Assembly (NCBI GenBank): GCA_020638395.1
Contig: JACKIP010000004.1
Span: 62,001-126,000, forward strand
DNA: 64,000 nucleotides
Source of the DNA: Rhodospirillales bacterium
GTDB taxonomy: Bacteria; Pseudomonadota; Alphaproteobacteria; Micavibrionales; Micavibrionaceae
Reading direction: 5' to 3'
Below the pieces are notes generated by a model. That model was not told where the DNA came from and did no database searches. It saw only the letters and a program-made list of their open reading frames with translations. The translations under genes were made by a program, and so were the position numbers. Of the stretch, positions 8,312 through 16,724 are shown piece after piece; the stretch's first letter is position 1, and the number at the start of each line of letters is the position of its first letter.

Positions 8312-9799
8312 ATGTCAGCAGAACAAATCACCATCACCAATCCCGCCGCTGCCAAACTGGCCAAAAGACAAGAAATGGTCGAGGCCGGACTGGCCCCCTA
8401 CCCGCACACCTTCAAGCGGACCGCCATGGCCTGCGGATTGCAGGAAAAATATAAGGATCTGGCAGATGGGTCCGAAACTCAGGATACCGTATCTGTGGCG
8501 GGCCGGGTCATGGCCATGCGCAATAACGGCATGTTTATCGACCTGATGGACACATCCGGACGCATCCAGATTTTCTGTCACAAGGATACAATGCCAGAAG
8601 AACAACTGGCGACGTTAAAATATCTGGATCTTGGTGATATTATCGACGCGACCGGAACCATGCGCCGCACGCCACGCGGCGAGTTGTCCGTCCGCTGCGC
8701 AGAAATAAATATCCTCACAAAATCGACCCTGCCCTTGCCGGAAAAGCATCATGGCCTGACAGATATCGAGCAACGCTACCGCCAGAGGTATCTTGACCTG
8801 ATTATGAATGAAGAAAGCCGGGAAACCCTCCGCGCCCGCTCCAAAATCATTGCGTTTATCCGCAACTATATGATTGAGCGCGGCGGTCTGGAAGTGGAAA
8901 CACCTATTCTGCACCCTATTATGGGTGGCGCCTCGGCGAAACCGTTTACAACACATCATAATGCCCTGAACAGCGATTTTTATCTGCGGGTTGCCCCGGA
9001 GCTGTTCCTCAAACGCCTGATTGTCGGGGGTATTGCGGACAAGGTTTTTGAAATCGGCCGTCAGTTCCGCAATGAAGGCATTTCTATCAAACATAACCCC
9101 GAATATACGATGATCGAAGCCTATGAAGCCTATGCCGATTACCACGACATGATGGACATGACCGAAGATCTGGTATCCCGGCTGGTGGTGCATCTCTATG
9201 GCACCGACACGATCAAAGTCGGCGAGAATGAGATCTGCTTTAAAACGCCGTGGAAACGGATCAGCATGGTGGATGCGGTTAAAGAAAAAACCGGCATTGA
9301 CTTCCTGCAATTCGAAACCGCAGTGGAGGCGCATTCCGCCGCCAAGGATTATGGCCTGAAACTTGATCCGAAGCTCAACTGGGGACAGATTGTCGAGGAA
9401 ATGTTTGACGCGTGCGTTGAGCCGACTTTGATCCAGCCCACCCATATCATGGATCACCCGTTTGAAATCTCTCCTCTGGCGAAAAATCATCGCTCCAATC
9501 CGCGACTGGTGGAACGCTTCGAAACTTTCTGCAATACTTGGGAAATCTGTAACGCTTATACAGAGTTAAACGATCCGGATATCCAGCAGGAACGATTCGA
9601 AGATCAGGTCGCCCAGAAAGAGGCCGGAGACGATGAAGCGCAAATGCTGGATGATGATTTTGTCACCGCCCTGCGCTATGGCATGCCTCCAACTGGCGGC
9701 TGGGGCATGGGTCTGGATCGTCTGACGATGATCCTGACGAATTCTGCCAATATCCGCGATGTGCTGTGCTTCCCGACGCTGAAACCGCAAAAAGGATGA
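8312..9799 (+). CDS. lysS: Lysine--tRNA ligase, class II
   Basis: Charges tRNA-Lys with lysine. The 495-aa protein has an N-terminal OB-fold anticodon-binding domain (about residues 50-150, VAGRVMAMRNNGMFIDLMD), then the class II catalytic core: motif 1 around IERGGLEVETPIL, motif 2 at FEIGRQFRNEG, and motif 3 at GWGMGLDRLTMIL near the C-terminus. Length matches the bacterial family. It is the class II type rather than the class I form found in some alphaproteobacteria, which is worth noting. acpP follows after about 120 bp containing its own promoter-like sequence. Confidence 0.96.
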   Translation: MSAEQITITNPAAAKLAKRQEMVEAGLAPYPHTFKRTAMACGLQEKYKDLADGSETQDTVSVAGRVMAMRNNGMFIDLMDTSGRIQIFCHKDTMPEEQLATLKYLDLGDIIDATGTMRRTPRGELSVRCAEINILTKSTLPLPEKHHGLTDIEQRYRQRYLDLIMNEESRETLRARSKIIAFIRNYMIERGGLEVETPILHPIMGGASAKPFTTHHNALNSDFYLRVAPELFLKRLIVGGIADKVFEIGRQFRNEGISIKHNPEYTMIEAYEAYADYHDMMDMTEDLVSRLVVHLYGTDTIKVGENEICFKTPWKRISMVDAVKEKTGIDFLQFETAVEAHSAAKDYGLKLDPKLNWGQIVEEMFDACVEPTLIQPTHIMDHPFEISPLAKNHRSNPRLVERFETFCNTWEICNAYTELNDPDIQQERFEDQVAQKEAGDDEAQMLDDDFVTALRYGMPPTGGWGMGLDRLTMILTNSANIRDVLCFPTLKPQKG

Positions 9800-9832
9800 G
9801 AACGGATCTGTGGATAATTCTGCATAATTTTC

Positions 9833-9859
9833 TTGCAATTCAAAAAGAGGCTAGATAAT
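9833..9859 (+). promoter_or_regulatory. Possible sigma-70 promoter of acpP
   Basis: TTGCAA (9833-9838) and GATAAT (9854-9859) are separated by 15 bp, shorter than the ideal 17. It lies about 60 bp upstream of the acpP start and is the best promoter-like pair in the lysS-acpP gap. Confidence 0.35.
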
Positions 9860-9921
9860 GTCCCCTCACTTCGTTACAGTACGGAGTTGATTCACGAATA
9901 TAATAACATAAGGAAAGAACT

Positions 9922-10161
9922 ATGAGTGATATTGCTGAACGCGTAAAACAGATCGCGGTTGACCACCTGGGGGCCGATGAAGCAAAAGTAACCGAAGATG
10001 CAAGCTTTATTGATGATCTGGGCGCAGATTCTCTGGATATCGTTGAGCTGGTTATGGCATTTGAAGAAGAATTCAATATTGAAATTCCGGATGATGCCGC
10101 CGAAAAGATTCAAACTGTTGGTGATGCTATTTCTTTCATTAAAGAAAACGCTGCCGAGTAA
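9922..10161 (+). CDS. acpP: Acyl carrier protein
   Basis: A 79-aa acidic helical protein that carries growing fatty acyl chains on 4'-phosphopantetheine. The attachment serine is S37 in [15 protein letters not shown], the invariant ACP motif. The start is preceded by AAGGAAAG about 6 bases away. A strong intrinsic terminator follows, so much of the acpP message probably ends before fabF, giving the usual excess of ACP over its enzymes. Confidence 0.98.
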   Translation: MSDIAERVKQIAVDHLGADEAKVTEDASFIDDLGADSLDIVELVMAFEEEFNIEIPDDAAEKIQTVGDAISFIKENAAE

Positions 10162-10174
10162 TATGTAATGACAG

Positions 10175-10204
10175 GCAGGGGACTCCTCCCCTGCTCCTTT
10201 TTTA
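10175..10204 (+). terminator. Intrinsic terminator after acpP
   Basis: GCAGGGG (10175-10181) pairs with CCCCTGC (10188-10194) around a 6-base loop and is followed by TCC and a run of six T. It lies between acpP and fabF, so it may be a partial terminator within the cluster. Confidence 0.85.
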
Positions 10205-10223
10205 ATCCTATATCATCATTATC

Positions 10224-11495
10224 ATGCGTCGCGTTGTTGTCACAGGACTAGGTATACTATCTCCACTGGGCCATGGCGTTCAGTGGAACTGGGATCAGAT
10301 TACCGCCGGAAAAAGCGGGCTGAAAAGGATCGGGCATTTCGATGTGTCCGATATCACCTGCCAGATTGCGGGAGTTATTCCGCGCACAGAGAGTGCATCG
10401 CCCGCCCCCGGTGAATATAATCCCGATCTGTTCGTGGAACCGAAAGAGCAGCGCAAGGTCGATGTTTTCATTACCTATGGACTGACGGCCGCACAGGAAG
10501 CGATTAAGGATTCCGGCTGGCAGCCGAAAAATGATGAAGAGCAATGCCGGACCGGGGTTTTGATTGGTTCCGGAATTGGCGGGCTGGACGAGATTTACAA
10601 AACATCTTTGCTGATGGCTGAGCGTGGCCCGCGTCGTGTATCCCCGTTTTTTGTGCCGGCCTGCCTGATTAACCTGATTAGCGGACATGTCTCCATCAAA
10701 TACGGTTACAAAGGTCCGAATCATTCCGTTGTGACAGCCTGCGCCACGGGAACCCACGCGATTGGCGATGCGGCTCGTCTCATTGCATTGGACGACGCCG
10801 ATGTAATGATTGCCGGAGGGGCGGAAAGCGCCGTTTGCCGGATCGGGATGGCTGGATTTGCCGCGGCCCGTGCGTTATCAACCGGATATAACGACCGCCC
10901 GACCGAAGGCTCCCGCCCGTGGGATAAAGACCGGGACGGATTCGTTATGGGCGAAGGGGCTGGCATTGTTGTACTTGAAGAATACGAGCATGCGAAAAAG
11001 CGCGGCGCAAAGATTTACGGCGAAGTTATCGGCTATGGCCTGTCCGGCGATGCGCACCACATCACCTCGCCGGCGGAAGACGGAAATGGCGGCTACCGCG
11101 CGATGCAGGCTGCTCTGAAACGGGCGCAGATCAACCCGGATCAGGTCGATTACATCAACGCGCACGGTACGTCCACTCCGGTTGGAGATGGAATCGAATT
11201 CGGTGCGGTCAAGCGCATGTTTGCCAATGCGTTGGATACACTGGCCATGTCGTCAACCAAATCCGCGATTGGGCACCTGTTAGGGGCCGCCGGGGCCGTC
11301 GAAGCAATTTACTCGCTCAAAGCCATGGAAACCGGCATATTGCCTCCGACCCTCAACCTTGAAAATCCTTCGGAAAATTGTCAGGGAATCAATCTGGTGC
11401 CCAAAGTTGCCCAGGAAAAAGAGGTCAATATCGCGCTGTCGAATTCCTTTGGGTTCGGCGGGACGAATGCGAGTGTTATTTTTAGGAAAGTCTAA
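10224..11495 (+). CDS. fabF: 3-oxoacyl-[acyl-carrier-protein] synthase II
   Basis: Condenses malonyl-ACP with acyl-ACP in fatty acid elongation. The 423-aa thiolase-fold protein has the nucleophile Cys173 in VTACATGTHAIGDAAR and the two catalytic histidines in NAHGTSTPVGD and SAIGHLLGAAG, plus the C-terminal NSFGFGGTNAS loop. Directly after acpP, as in most proteobacteria, with mltG following. Only a weak ribosome-binding site precedes the ATG, but the MRRVVVTGLG start is the standard one. Confidence 0.96.
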   Translation: MRRVVVTGLGILSPLGHGVQWNWDQITAGKSGLKRIGHFDVSDITCQIAGVIPRTESASPAPGEYNPDLFVEPKEQRKVDVFITYGLTAAQEAIKDSGWQPKNDEEQCRTGVLIGSGIGGLDEIYKTSLLMAERGPRRVSPFFVPACLINLISGHVSIKYGYKGPNHSVVTACATGTHAIGDAARLIALDDADVMIAGGAESAVCRIGMAGFAAARALSTGYNDRPTEGSRPWDKDRDGFVMGEGAGIVVLEEYEHAKKRGAKIYGEVIGYGLSGDAHHITSPAEDGNGGYRAMQAALKRAQINPDQVDYINAHGTSTPVGDGIEFGAVKRMFANALDTLAMSSTKSAIGHLLGAAGAVEAIYSLKAMETGILPPTLNLENPSENCQGINLVPKVAQEKEVNIALSNSFGFGGTNASVIFRKV

Positions 11496-11540
11496 ATCAG
11501 CGGAATTGCCGTTCACGCAAAAATCTCATAGACTGATGTT

Positions 11541-12602
11541 ATGAGAGTCCTGACAACTATTTTTACCCTTGTGATCGTTTTATCCGGCGTTTTGGGCGTC
11601 GTTGCTGTAATAGGATTAAAATCCTTTTCTGCGCCGGGACCTCTGGAGGCCGACACCACCATAGTCATTGAAAACGGCCTCAGCGCCGCTGCCATTGCCG
11701 AACAATTAAAAACCGACTCGGTCATCGCCTCCCCGTTTCTTTTTAAAACCGCTTTGAAAATTTTCGGCCACTCTCCTTTAAAAGCCGGAGAATACAGCTT
11801 TGAAAAAAATATTCCCCTGATCGCGGTCATTGAAAAACTGGAAGAAGGAAAAAGCATTTCCCGCAGTTTTACCATCCCCGAAGGCCTGACCAGCTATGAA
11901 ATCGTCCAGATTTTGCAAGAAACTCCGTTTCTGGAGGGGGAAATTACCACACTCCCGCCCGAAGGAAGCCTGCTGCCCGAAACCTACAGCTATCAACGCG
12001 GCGACCTTCGGCAACTCAAAATTGATCTGATGCAGAGCAACCTGCAAAAAACTTTGCAGGAGGCCTGGGACCACCGCGCAGAGAACCTTCCGCTGAACAG
12101 CAAGGAAGAGGCCTTGATTCTGGCCTCGATCATTGAAAAAGAAACCGGAAAACCAGAGGAACGCACCCGCATCGCCGGGGTGTTTATTAACCGCCTGCGC
12201 AAGGGAATGCCGCTGCAAACCGACCCCACGGTCATTTACGCCCTGACTAATGGCAAGCCGGATAAGAGCGGCAAAGGTCCGCTGGGCCGCCGCTTGCTCA
12301 AAAAAGATCTGGAGATCGACTCTCCCTATAACACCTACAAATATACCGGCCTCCCCCCCACGCCGATTGCAAACCCCGGCAAGGACTCTCTCTTTGCCGC
12401 CGTTCAGCCGGAGGAAACGGGAGATCTGTTCTTTGTTGCGGACGGAACCGGCGGACACCTCTTTGCAAAAACACTCAAAGAGCATAATGACAATGTGGCG
12501 AACTGGCGCAAAATCCGCAAAGAAAAAGACCGTGCGCAGAATTTGCTGCAACCCCCGGAGCCATCAGAATCCGGAGACAGCCCTCTTTTTGAGAGTTTTT
12601 AG
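11541..12602 (+). CDS. mltG: Endolytic transglycosylase MltG (YceG-like)
   Basis: Cleaves nascent peptidoglycan strands in the periplasm and so sets glycan chain length. The 353-aa protein has one N-terminal membrane helix (about residues 4-25), a LysM-like domain, and the YceG core. The catalytic Glu is in the IIEKETGKPEERTRIAGVF block near residue 195, followed by MPLQTDPTVIYAL and YKYTGLPPTPIANPG, all family signatures. Its place after acpP-fabF follows the conserved pabC/yceG neighbourhood. Its TAG stop overlaps the stop of the convergent PhzF-family gene. Confidence 0.94.
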   Translation: MRVLTTIFTLVIVLSGVLGVVAVIGLKSFSAPGPLEADTTIVIENGLSAAAIAEQLKTDSVIASPFLFKTALKIFGHSPLKAGEYSFEKNIPLIAVIEKLEEGKSISRSFTIPEGLTSYEIVQILQETPFLEGEITTLPPEGSLLPETYSYQRGDLRQLKIDLMQSNLQKTLQEAWDHRAENLPLNSKEEALILASIIEKETGKPEERTRIAGVFINRLRKGMPLQTDPTVIYALTNGKPDKSGKGPLGRRLLKKDLEIDSPYNTYKYTGLPPTPIANPGKDSLFAAVQPEETGDLFFVADGTGGHLFAKTLKEHNDNVANWRKIRKEKDRAQNLLQPPEPSESGDSPLFESF

Positions 12603-13402
12603 CCGTAAACGTGCGTGGACATTTCTCCGGAAAAAACCGTCACAGCATCACCGGTGATGAAAAGGCGATCGTCTTTCAGATCCAGCTTCAAGATGCCTCC
12701 ACGCTGAGATGCCTGATACGCCGTCATAGCTTTCTTTCCCAGTCGTCCGGCCCAGTACGGAGCCAAGGTACAATGCGCAGATCCCGTGACAGGATCTTCA
12801 GCAATACCGTCGTCTGCGCAGAAAAAGCGGGAAATAAAATCATACTTATCTCCATTGGAGGCCGTCACGATAATGAAGTCTTTGTAAGCCGCCAGTTTAT
12901 TAAAATCAGGTTGCATCTTACGAACGGCGTCAACATCCTCATAAACTAACATAAGATCACGTGCCTTATAGGCCTCCACGGGACGGTCTTCAGACAGTCC
13001 TTCCAATACAAAATCAGGCACCTCTTCAATGCCCAGTTTTTTGCCCTCCCGCACCGGAAAATCCATCCTGTAGGCGTCTCCAATCCGTTCAACAGTGAGG
13101 TCTCCGACCCATCTGGTAGAAAAAGTCACACGATCTGTTCCTGGAAAAACCTCACTTAAATAAGTATGGGCAGACGCCAAAGTTGCGTGACCACATAAAT
13201 CAATTTCAAATGTAGGCGTAAACCAGCGCAAGAGAGGAGTTTGACCTTTTCTTAATAGAATGAATGCTGTTTCTGACAGATTCATTTCAATGGCAATATT
13301 CTGCATCAGCGAATCCGTCAACGCGTCTTCCAGTACAAAAACCGCCGCCGGGTTTCCTTTAAAAGGTTCTTTGGTGAATGCATCAACCTGCCAGAATTTC
13401 AT
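12599..13402 (-). CDS. PhzF-family isomerase/epimerase
   Basis: A 267-aa protein of the PhzF/DapF-like fold. The start MKFWQVDAFTKEPFKGNPAAV is the family signature, and Glu44 in MNLSETAF matches the catalytic acid of PhzF. CGHATLAS and DPVTGSAHCTLAPYW are further conserved blocks. The substrate of such stand-alone housekeeping members is generally unknown; phenazine genes are not nearby. The ATG at 13402 has an AGAGGG six bases upstream, so I prefer it to the ATG at 13441, which adds 13 unusual residues. It converges with mltG, overlapping at the stops. Confidence 0.88.
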   Translation of the reverse strand: MKFWQVDAFTKEPFKGNPAAVFVLEDALTDSLMQNIAIEMNLSETAFILLRKGQTPLLRWFTPTFEIDLCGHATLASAHTYLSEVFPGTDRVTFSTRWVGDLTVERIGDAYRMDFPVREGKKLGIEEVPDFVLEGLSEDRPVEAYKARDLMLVYEDVDAVRKMQPDFNKLAAYKDFIIVTASNGDKYDFISRFFCADDGIAEDPVTGSAHCTLAPYWAGRLGKKAMTAYQASQRGGILKLDLKDDRLFITGDAVTVFSGEMSTHVYG

Positions 13403-13444
13403 TTTAAACCCTCTTTGCCTTTTTATGTTACAGAGAAACATGTA

Positions 13445-13910
13445 GCAAAAACATTTATCGGGATAAACAGGTAAGTTCTCTTATTCCCTCAATTTACCAT
13501 TACACGACGACAAAGAAAACGCCCCCGTTGTTCTTTTACCGCAGAGACGCAGAGGGCGCAGAGGATATAGAGTAATCTTCCTCCCTCGTCATTCTGAGCG
13601 CAGCGAAGAATCTTCTATCTCATTGTCTTATAGCGCTTGACCTTAATTTTAGGACGCCTTTGCGCCTCCTGTGCGGCTATCGCGTGAACGATAAAACAAT
13701 AAATTTTGAACCGCAAAGGAAGACAAAGTTTTTTTACCTTTTTTCTTCGTCATCACACGCCTTGTGCGTGTGATCCACGAGAGCGTGATATAAGAACGAA
13801 GTTACGAAGTGCTCGAAAAAAAACTTCGTATCTTCGTAACTTCGCGTTAAAAATAAATATGGATTACACGGACTTTCTTCGAAAGCCGTGTAATGACGAA
13901 ATTGAGGGGT
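13445..13910. repeat. Repeat-filled intergenic region
   Basis: About 450 bp without a credible gene. It contains CGCAGAGGGCGCAGAGGATAT (also near 620 and 28980), a CGTCATTCTGAGCGCAGCG fragment (as at 6.4 and 36.8 kb), TATAGC...TTTTAGGACG (13629-13654, a degenerate edge of the TATAGT family), a GCGTGAACGATAAAACAATA block found inverted at 60335-60375, the AACTTCGTATCTTCGTAACTT palindrome, and at 13858-13908 a hairpin (GGATTACACGG / CCGTGTAATGACG) matched in inverse at 59328-59370. It looks like several repeats accreted at one site. Confidence 0.7.
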
Positions 13911-13979
13911 GGTGAGCTCGTTAACTTGGATTCGCAGAGCTGGACAATTATCGTCCCGCGTGATACGAAGCGGGTCACC

Positions 13980-14861
13980 ATGCATAATTTTGATAATCCC
14001 CGTGAAATTCTTGTTTTGGCAGAGAACGGCCTATGTGCCGCGCCTCTGCTGGACACGCTCACGAGAACCTACGCCCCGTTTCCGGCTATCCACATCCGCC
14101 CGATCACAAGCGATGAATTGCGCGCCCGTCAGAATATTTCCCCGCAGGAAACCATCGCATTCTTTCTGCCCGGAGGGTGGAAAGCCAATTACGACGCCCG
14201 CCTTGGCGAGGATGGATTCCAGATTCTGAGAGACTATGTGCAAGACGGCGGAGCGTTTGTCGGAATTTGCGCCGGAGCCTTTTACGCCAGTTCGAAAATG
14301 CGGTGGCAGCCCTCTCCTGACATCCTCGTAGAAAAAAATCCGTCCCTGAGCTTCTTTAACGGCCTGTCCGCAGGCCCCGCCCGCCTGACAGATAATCCCC
14401 ATAGCGACGGCAGTGGATCATGGCACGATGCCTCTATTGCGTCTGTGACCTGCTATGATACGTACGGAGCCTTTCAGGCTCATTGCCTGCACTGGGGTGG
14501 TCCGCGTTTTTACCCGGAGGCAGAAGACCGTCTGTCCCCCCTTGCCACATTCAATCAGCTGGATAACACCCCGTGCATTCTCTCCGGAACTTTTGGTGCC
14601 GGACTTGTAACACTTTCATCGGTGCATCCGGAAATCACATCGAAACAGATTGCCGCGACACTGATCCCGGAATTCACGGGTTTCGGCTTTGACCACGCCC
14701 ACCGTCTGGCAGAAGAGCTGGAACCGCACGAGCGTGGACGGCAACGCTTGTGGGGGATGATGATCTCCGGAATCGCCACGCATCGCAGAAATTTGTTTTT
14801 TCCACACAGCGCACAAGAAAATAAACCGTTGCAATCCGACCCGGAATCCCTTACTAGATAG
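13980..14861 (+). CDS. BPL_N / class I amidotransferase-like protein
   Basis: A 293-aa protein similar to the N-terminal domain found on fungal biotin-protein ligases and in stand-alone bacterial proteins of the class I glutamine amidotransferase-like fold. Key parts are FFLPGGWKANYD (62-72) and the nucleophile elbow FVGICAGAFYAS, with Cys97. Later blocks include WGGPRFYPE and SSVHPEI, the latter resembling the His-x-Glu end of the triad. Function unknown; the fold suggests hydrolysis or transfer at an amide. I start at 13980 because an upstream in-frame ATG (13893) lies inside a repeat. A terminator follows. Confidence 0.6.
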   Translation: MHNFDNPREILVLAENGLCAAPLLDTLTRTYAPFPAIHIRPITSDELRARQNISPQETIAFFLPGGWKANYDARLGEDGFQILRDYVQDGGAFVGICAGAFYASSKMRWQPSPDILVEKNPSLSFFNGLSAGPARLTDNPHSDGSGSWHDASIASVTCYDTYGAFQAHCLHWGGPRFYPEAEDRLSPLATFNQLDNTPCILSGTFGAGLVTLSSVHPEITSKQIAATLIPEFTGFGFDHAHRLAEELEPHERGRQRLWGMMISGIATHRRNLFFPHSAQENKPLQSDPESLTR

Positions 14862-14864
14862 TCT

Positions 14865-14897
14865 CCGGCGCACCTGTTTAACAAGGCCGGTTTTTTT
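14865..14897 (+). terminator. Intrinsic terminator after the BPL_N-like gene
   Basis: CCGGC and GCCGG enclose a second stem built on CCTGTT/AACA-AGG, and seven T follow at 14891-14897. It separates the BPL_N-like gene from the carbonic anhydrase gene. Confidence 0.75.
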
Positions 14898-14929
14898 ATG
14901 TCCGGAATCTGGAGGAATAAAGAAAATCC

Positions 14930-15586
14930 ATGAAAAATTTGATTAAGGGATTTCTCGAATTTCGGAAGAAAGCCTATAATGGTCAGGATGCCGTGATGCC
15001 GCAACTGGTCAGAGAGGGGCAAAATCCCGAATACTTCATTATTTCCTGTATCGATTCCCGCGGCAATCCCGGTACGATTTTCAATCCGGCTCCGGGGACC
15101 TTTTTTGCACACAAAGCGATGGGCGCCATTGTCCGCCCCTATAAAAAAGGCACGGCTCTGGCGGCGGCCCTGCAATTTGCCATCAATTATAATAACGTCA
15201 AAAAAATCATCGTTCTGGGACATACGGGCTGCGGTGCGGTCAAAGCTTTGATCGAAAATATTCCAGACGAAGAAATTTCCAGCTTTGTCGAGGTCGCCCG
15301 CGAAGGCCTGAATAAAGCAAAAGAGTACGCAAATAACGACACAGATCACGACGATCTTTACCGCCATGCCGAAGAGCAGATCGCCCTGCTGAGCATTGAA
15401 AACCTGAAATCTTACCCCTCTGTGCGCGACGCGCTGACCCGCGGGACCCTCACGGTCAAAGCATGGCTGTTCGATATGACCCACGGTGACTTGCTGGAAT
15501 ATGATGAGGAGACTCAAAAATTTATATCTCTGCTGGATCGTTCACGCCATGATCGCAAAGAAGACGCAAAGGACGCGATGAAATGA
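14930..15586 (+). CDS. Beta-class carbonic anhydrase with repeat-derived C-terminus
   Basis: Interconverts CO2 and bicarbonate. The 218-aa protein has the zinc ligands Cys40 (in CIDSRGNP), His98 and Cys101 (GHTGCGAV), with the Asp42-Arg44 dyad. A GGAGGA lies about 12 bases before the ATG. Bicarbonate is a substrate of carbamoyl-phosphate synthase, whose carB is 3 kb downstream, but that link is inference. The last 12 residues (HDRKEDAKDAMK) are encoded by a repeat that recurs at 16031, so the natural tail was probably replaced. The gene overlaps the next by four bases (ATGA). Confidence 0.9.
   Translation: MKNLIKGFLEFRKKAYNGQDAVMPQLVREGQNPEYFIISCIDSRGNPGTIFNPAPGTFFAHKAMGAIVRPYKKGTALAAALQFAINYNNVKKIIVLGHTGCGAVKALIENIPDEEISSFVEVAREGLNKAKEYANNDTDHDDLYRHAEEQIALLSIENLKSYPSVRDALTRGTLTVKAWLFDMTHGDLLEYDEETQKFISLLDRSRHDRKEDAKDAMK
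15545..15585 (+). repeat. gcaaaggacgc repeat over a gene junction, copy 1
   Basis: GTTCACGCCATGA, then CGCAAAG and ACGCAAAGGACGCGATGAAA. It codes for the end of the carbonic anhydrase and supplies AAAGGA plus the ATG start of the GxxExxY gene. A shorter version with the same ends is at 16031-16064. Confidence 0.7.
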
Positions 15587-15969
15587 AAAAAATATCGGAA
15601 GAAATTTTAGATAGCGCGATAAAGATTCACAGAGCTTTAGGGCCGGGACTTCTTGAATCCGTTTATCAAAATTGTCTTCTGTACGAATTGGAAAAGAAAG
15701 GAATCACCTGCCAGAAAGAAATTATTCTTCCTGTAAAATATGAAGAACTGTCATTTGATAGTGGCTTTCGTGCCGACCTTATTGCAAAGGATAAAGTTAT
15801 CATCGAAATAAAATCACTGGAGCGTTTGAATAATATTCATCGCGCCCAAATACTAACCTATTTAAAACTGAGCTGTTATCCTTTAGGACTGTTGATTAAC
15901 TTCGGAACGGATAAACTTGTTAACGGTTTCCACAGATTTGCGAATGGAGCAGAAGCCAATGAGTTATAA
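15583..15969 (+). CDS. GxxExxY family protein
   Basis: A 128-aa protein of the GxxExxY family (PF13366). The naming motif is in ALGPGLLESVYQNCL (Gly-Leu-Leu-Glu-Ser-Val-Tyr), and the core with FRADLIAKDKVIIEIKSLE has the D-x(n)-E-x-K pattern of a PD-(D/E)XK nuclease fold, seen here as D60-E74-K76 or close to it. No activity is firmly assigned to the family. The gene is AT-rich relative to its neighbours and starts inside a repeat that also encodes the carbonic anhydrase tail, overlapping it by ATGA. This fits acquisition together with repeat DNA. Confidence 0.8.
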   Translation: MKKISEEILDSAIKIHRALGPGLLESVYQNCLLYELEKKGITCQKEIILPVKYEELSFDSGFRADLIAKDKVIIEIKSLERLNNIHRAQILTYLKLSCYPLGLLINFGTDKLVNGFHRFANGAEANEL

Positions 15970-15984
15970 TATACCTTTGCGATC

Positions 15985-16066
15985 ATGGCGACTTCCTTGC
16001 GCCCTTTGCGTGAACGACAACATAAAAAGAGTTCACGCCATGAAGGCGCAAAGGACGCTATGAAAA
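15985..16066. repeat. Palindromic repeat with embedded start signals, copy 2
   Basis: The left arm CATGGCGACTTCCTTGCGCC / CTTTGCGTGAAC pairs with the right arm GTTCACGCCATGAAGGCGC / AAAGGACGCTATG across a short AT-rich loop. The right arm matches copy 1 and supplies AAGGA plus the ATG at 16060. A left-arm copy also stands at 16336-16375. Confidence 0.7.
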
Positions 16067-16323
16067 TGATTTTTATTTATTTGGCAATTCTCATACTAGG
16101 CGGTTATCTTAGTTATGAAATTTACATGGATAATACCCACCTAGGCTTGGCTATATTTGTAATCATTTTAATGCTTGTAACTATCATAAATTTTCTGCAT
16201 CAAACTCTTGAAAATACAAAAGTAATAAAGAAACAGATTGATAGTGACAATGATTTACTACTAACACGAATTCATAATTTGCATTTACTCACAGATAAAA
16301 ATAGAGAAAAGGACGATGCCTAG
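16060..16323 (+). CDS. Small two-helix membrane protein
   Basis: An 87-aa protein with two likely membrane helices (IFIYLAILILGGYLSYEI and LGLAIFVIILMLVTIINFL) and a charged C-terminal tail with coiled-coil character. No family recognised. It is AT-rich like the preceding GxxExxY gene. The start is taken at 16060, where AAGGA stands five bases upstream; both belong to the repeat. A reading frame extended to 15985 would only translate the repeat and is unlikely to be real. Confidence 0.55.
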   Translation: MKMIFIYLAILILGGYLSYEIYMDNTHLGLAIFVIILMLVTIINFLHQTLENTKVIKKQIDSDNDLLLTRIHNLHLLTDKNREKDDA

Positions 16324-16329
16324 AACACC

Positions 16330-16380
16330 CTCATCGCGACCATGGCGCCTTCTTTGCGCCCCTTGCGTGAACGAACAAAA
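16330..16380. repeat. Half copy of the gcgtgaac repeat
   Basis: GCGACCATGGCGCCTTCTTT then GCGCCCCTTGCGTGAACGA, matching the left arm of 15985-16066. It precedes the tautomerase gene. Confidence 0.6.
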
Positions 16381-16394
16381 TAAGGACAAGGAAC

Positions 16395-16724
16395 ATGCCT
16401 CACATCATAGTTGAATATTCAAAATCACTGGAGCCGCGCATGTCGCGTCTGCTGGGGGAAATGCACAATATGCTGGCGGAAAAAGGCATCGACAAAACCC
16501 GCATTAAAACCCGCGGCATCGCGGTCGAGCACGCCCATGTCGGGGAGCACGGTACACAGGGGCAGATGATGCACGCCACCCTCCTCCTGCTGGCAGGCCG
16601 GGATCTTGAAACGAAAAAGAAATATGGCGGTGCCCTGCACACCCTGATGAAACAAACCGCCCCCGATGATTGCGCCGTGACCCTTGAAATCCGCGACATG
16701 GACCCGGAGAGTTATTATTTATGA
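16395..16724 (+). CDS. 5-carboxymethyl-2-hydroxymuconate isomerase family protein
   Basis: A 109-aa member of the CHMI branch of the tautomerase superfamily, which uses the N-terminal proline (Pro2, exposed after Met removal) as base. MPHIIVEYSKSLE is the family start. True CHMI works in homoprotocatechuate breakdown, but no other genes of that pathway are visible, so the substrate is unknown. An AAGGACAAGGAA ribosome-binding region precedes the ATG. It overlaps the next gene by ATGA, so the two are translationally coupled. Confidence 0.82.
   Translation: MPHIIVEYSKSLEPRMSRLLGEMHNMLAEKGIDKTRIKTRGIAVEHAHVGEHGTQGQMMHATLLLLAGRDLETKKKYGGALHTLMKQTAPDDCAVTLEIRDMDPESYYL

Noticed and set aside
8615..9490. 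Long open frame (291 codons) on the minus strand
   Set aside because: It lies fully inside lysS in antisense, has no family features and no start signals.
13706..13985. Small frames within the 13.4-13.9 kb gap
   Set aside because: They consist of repeat sequence translated in arbitrary frames.
14555..15517. 320-codon minus-strand frame
   Set aside because: Runs antisense across the BPL_N-like gene, a terminator and the carbonic anhydrase gene, so it cannot be a real gene.
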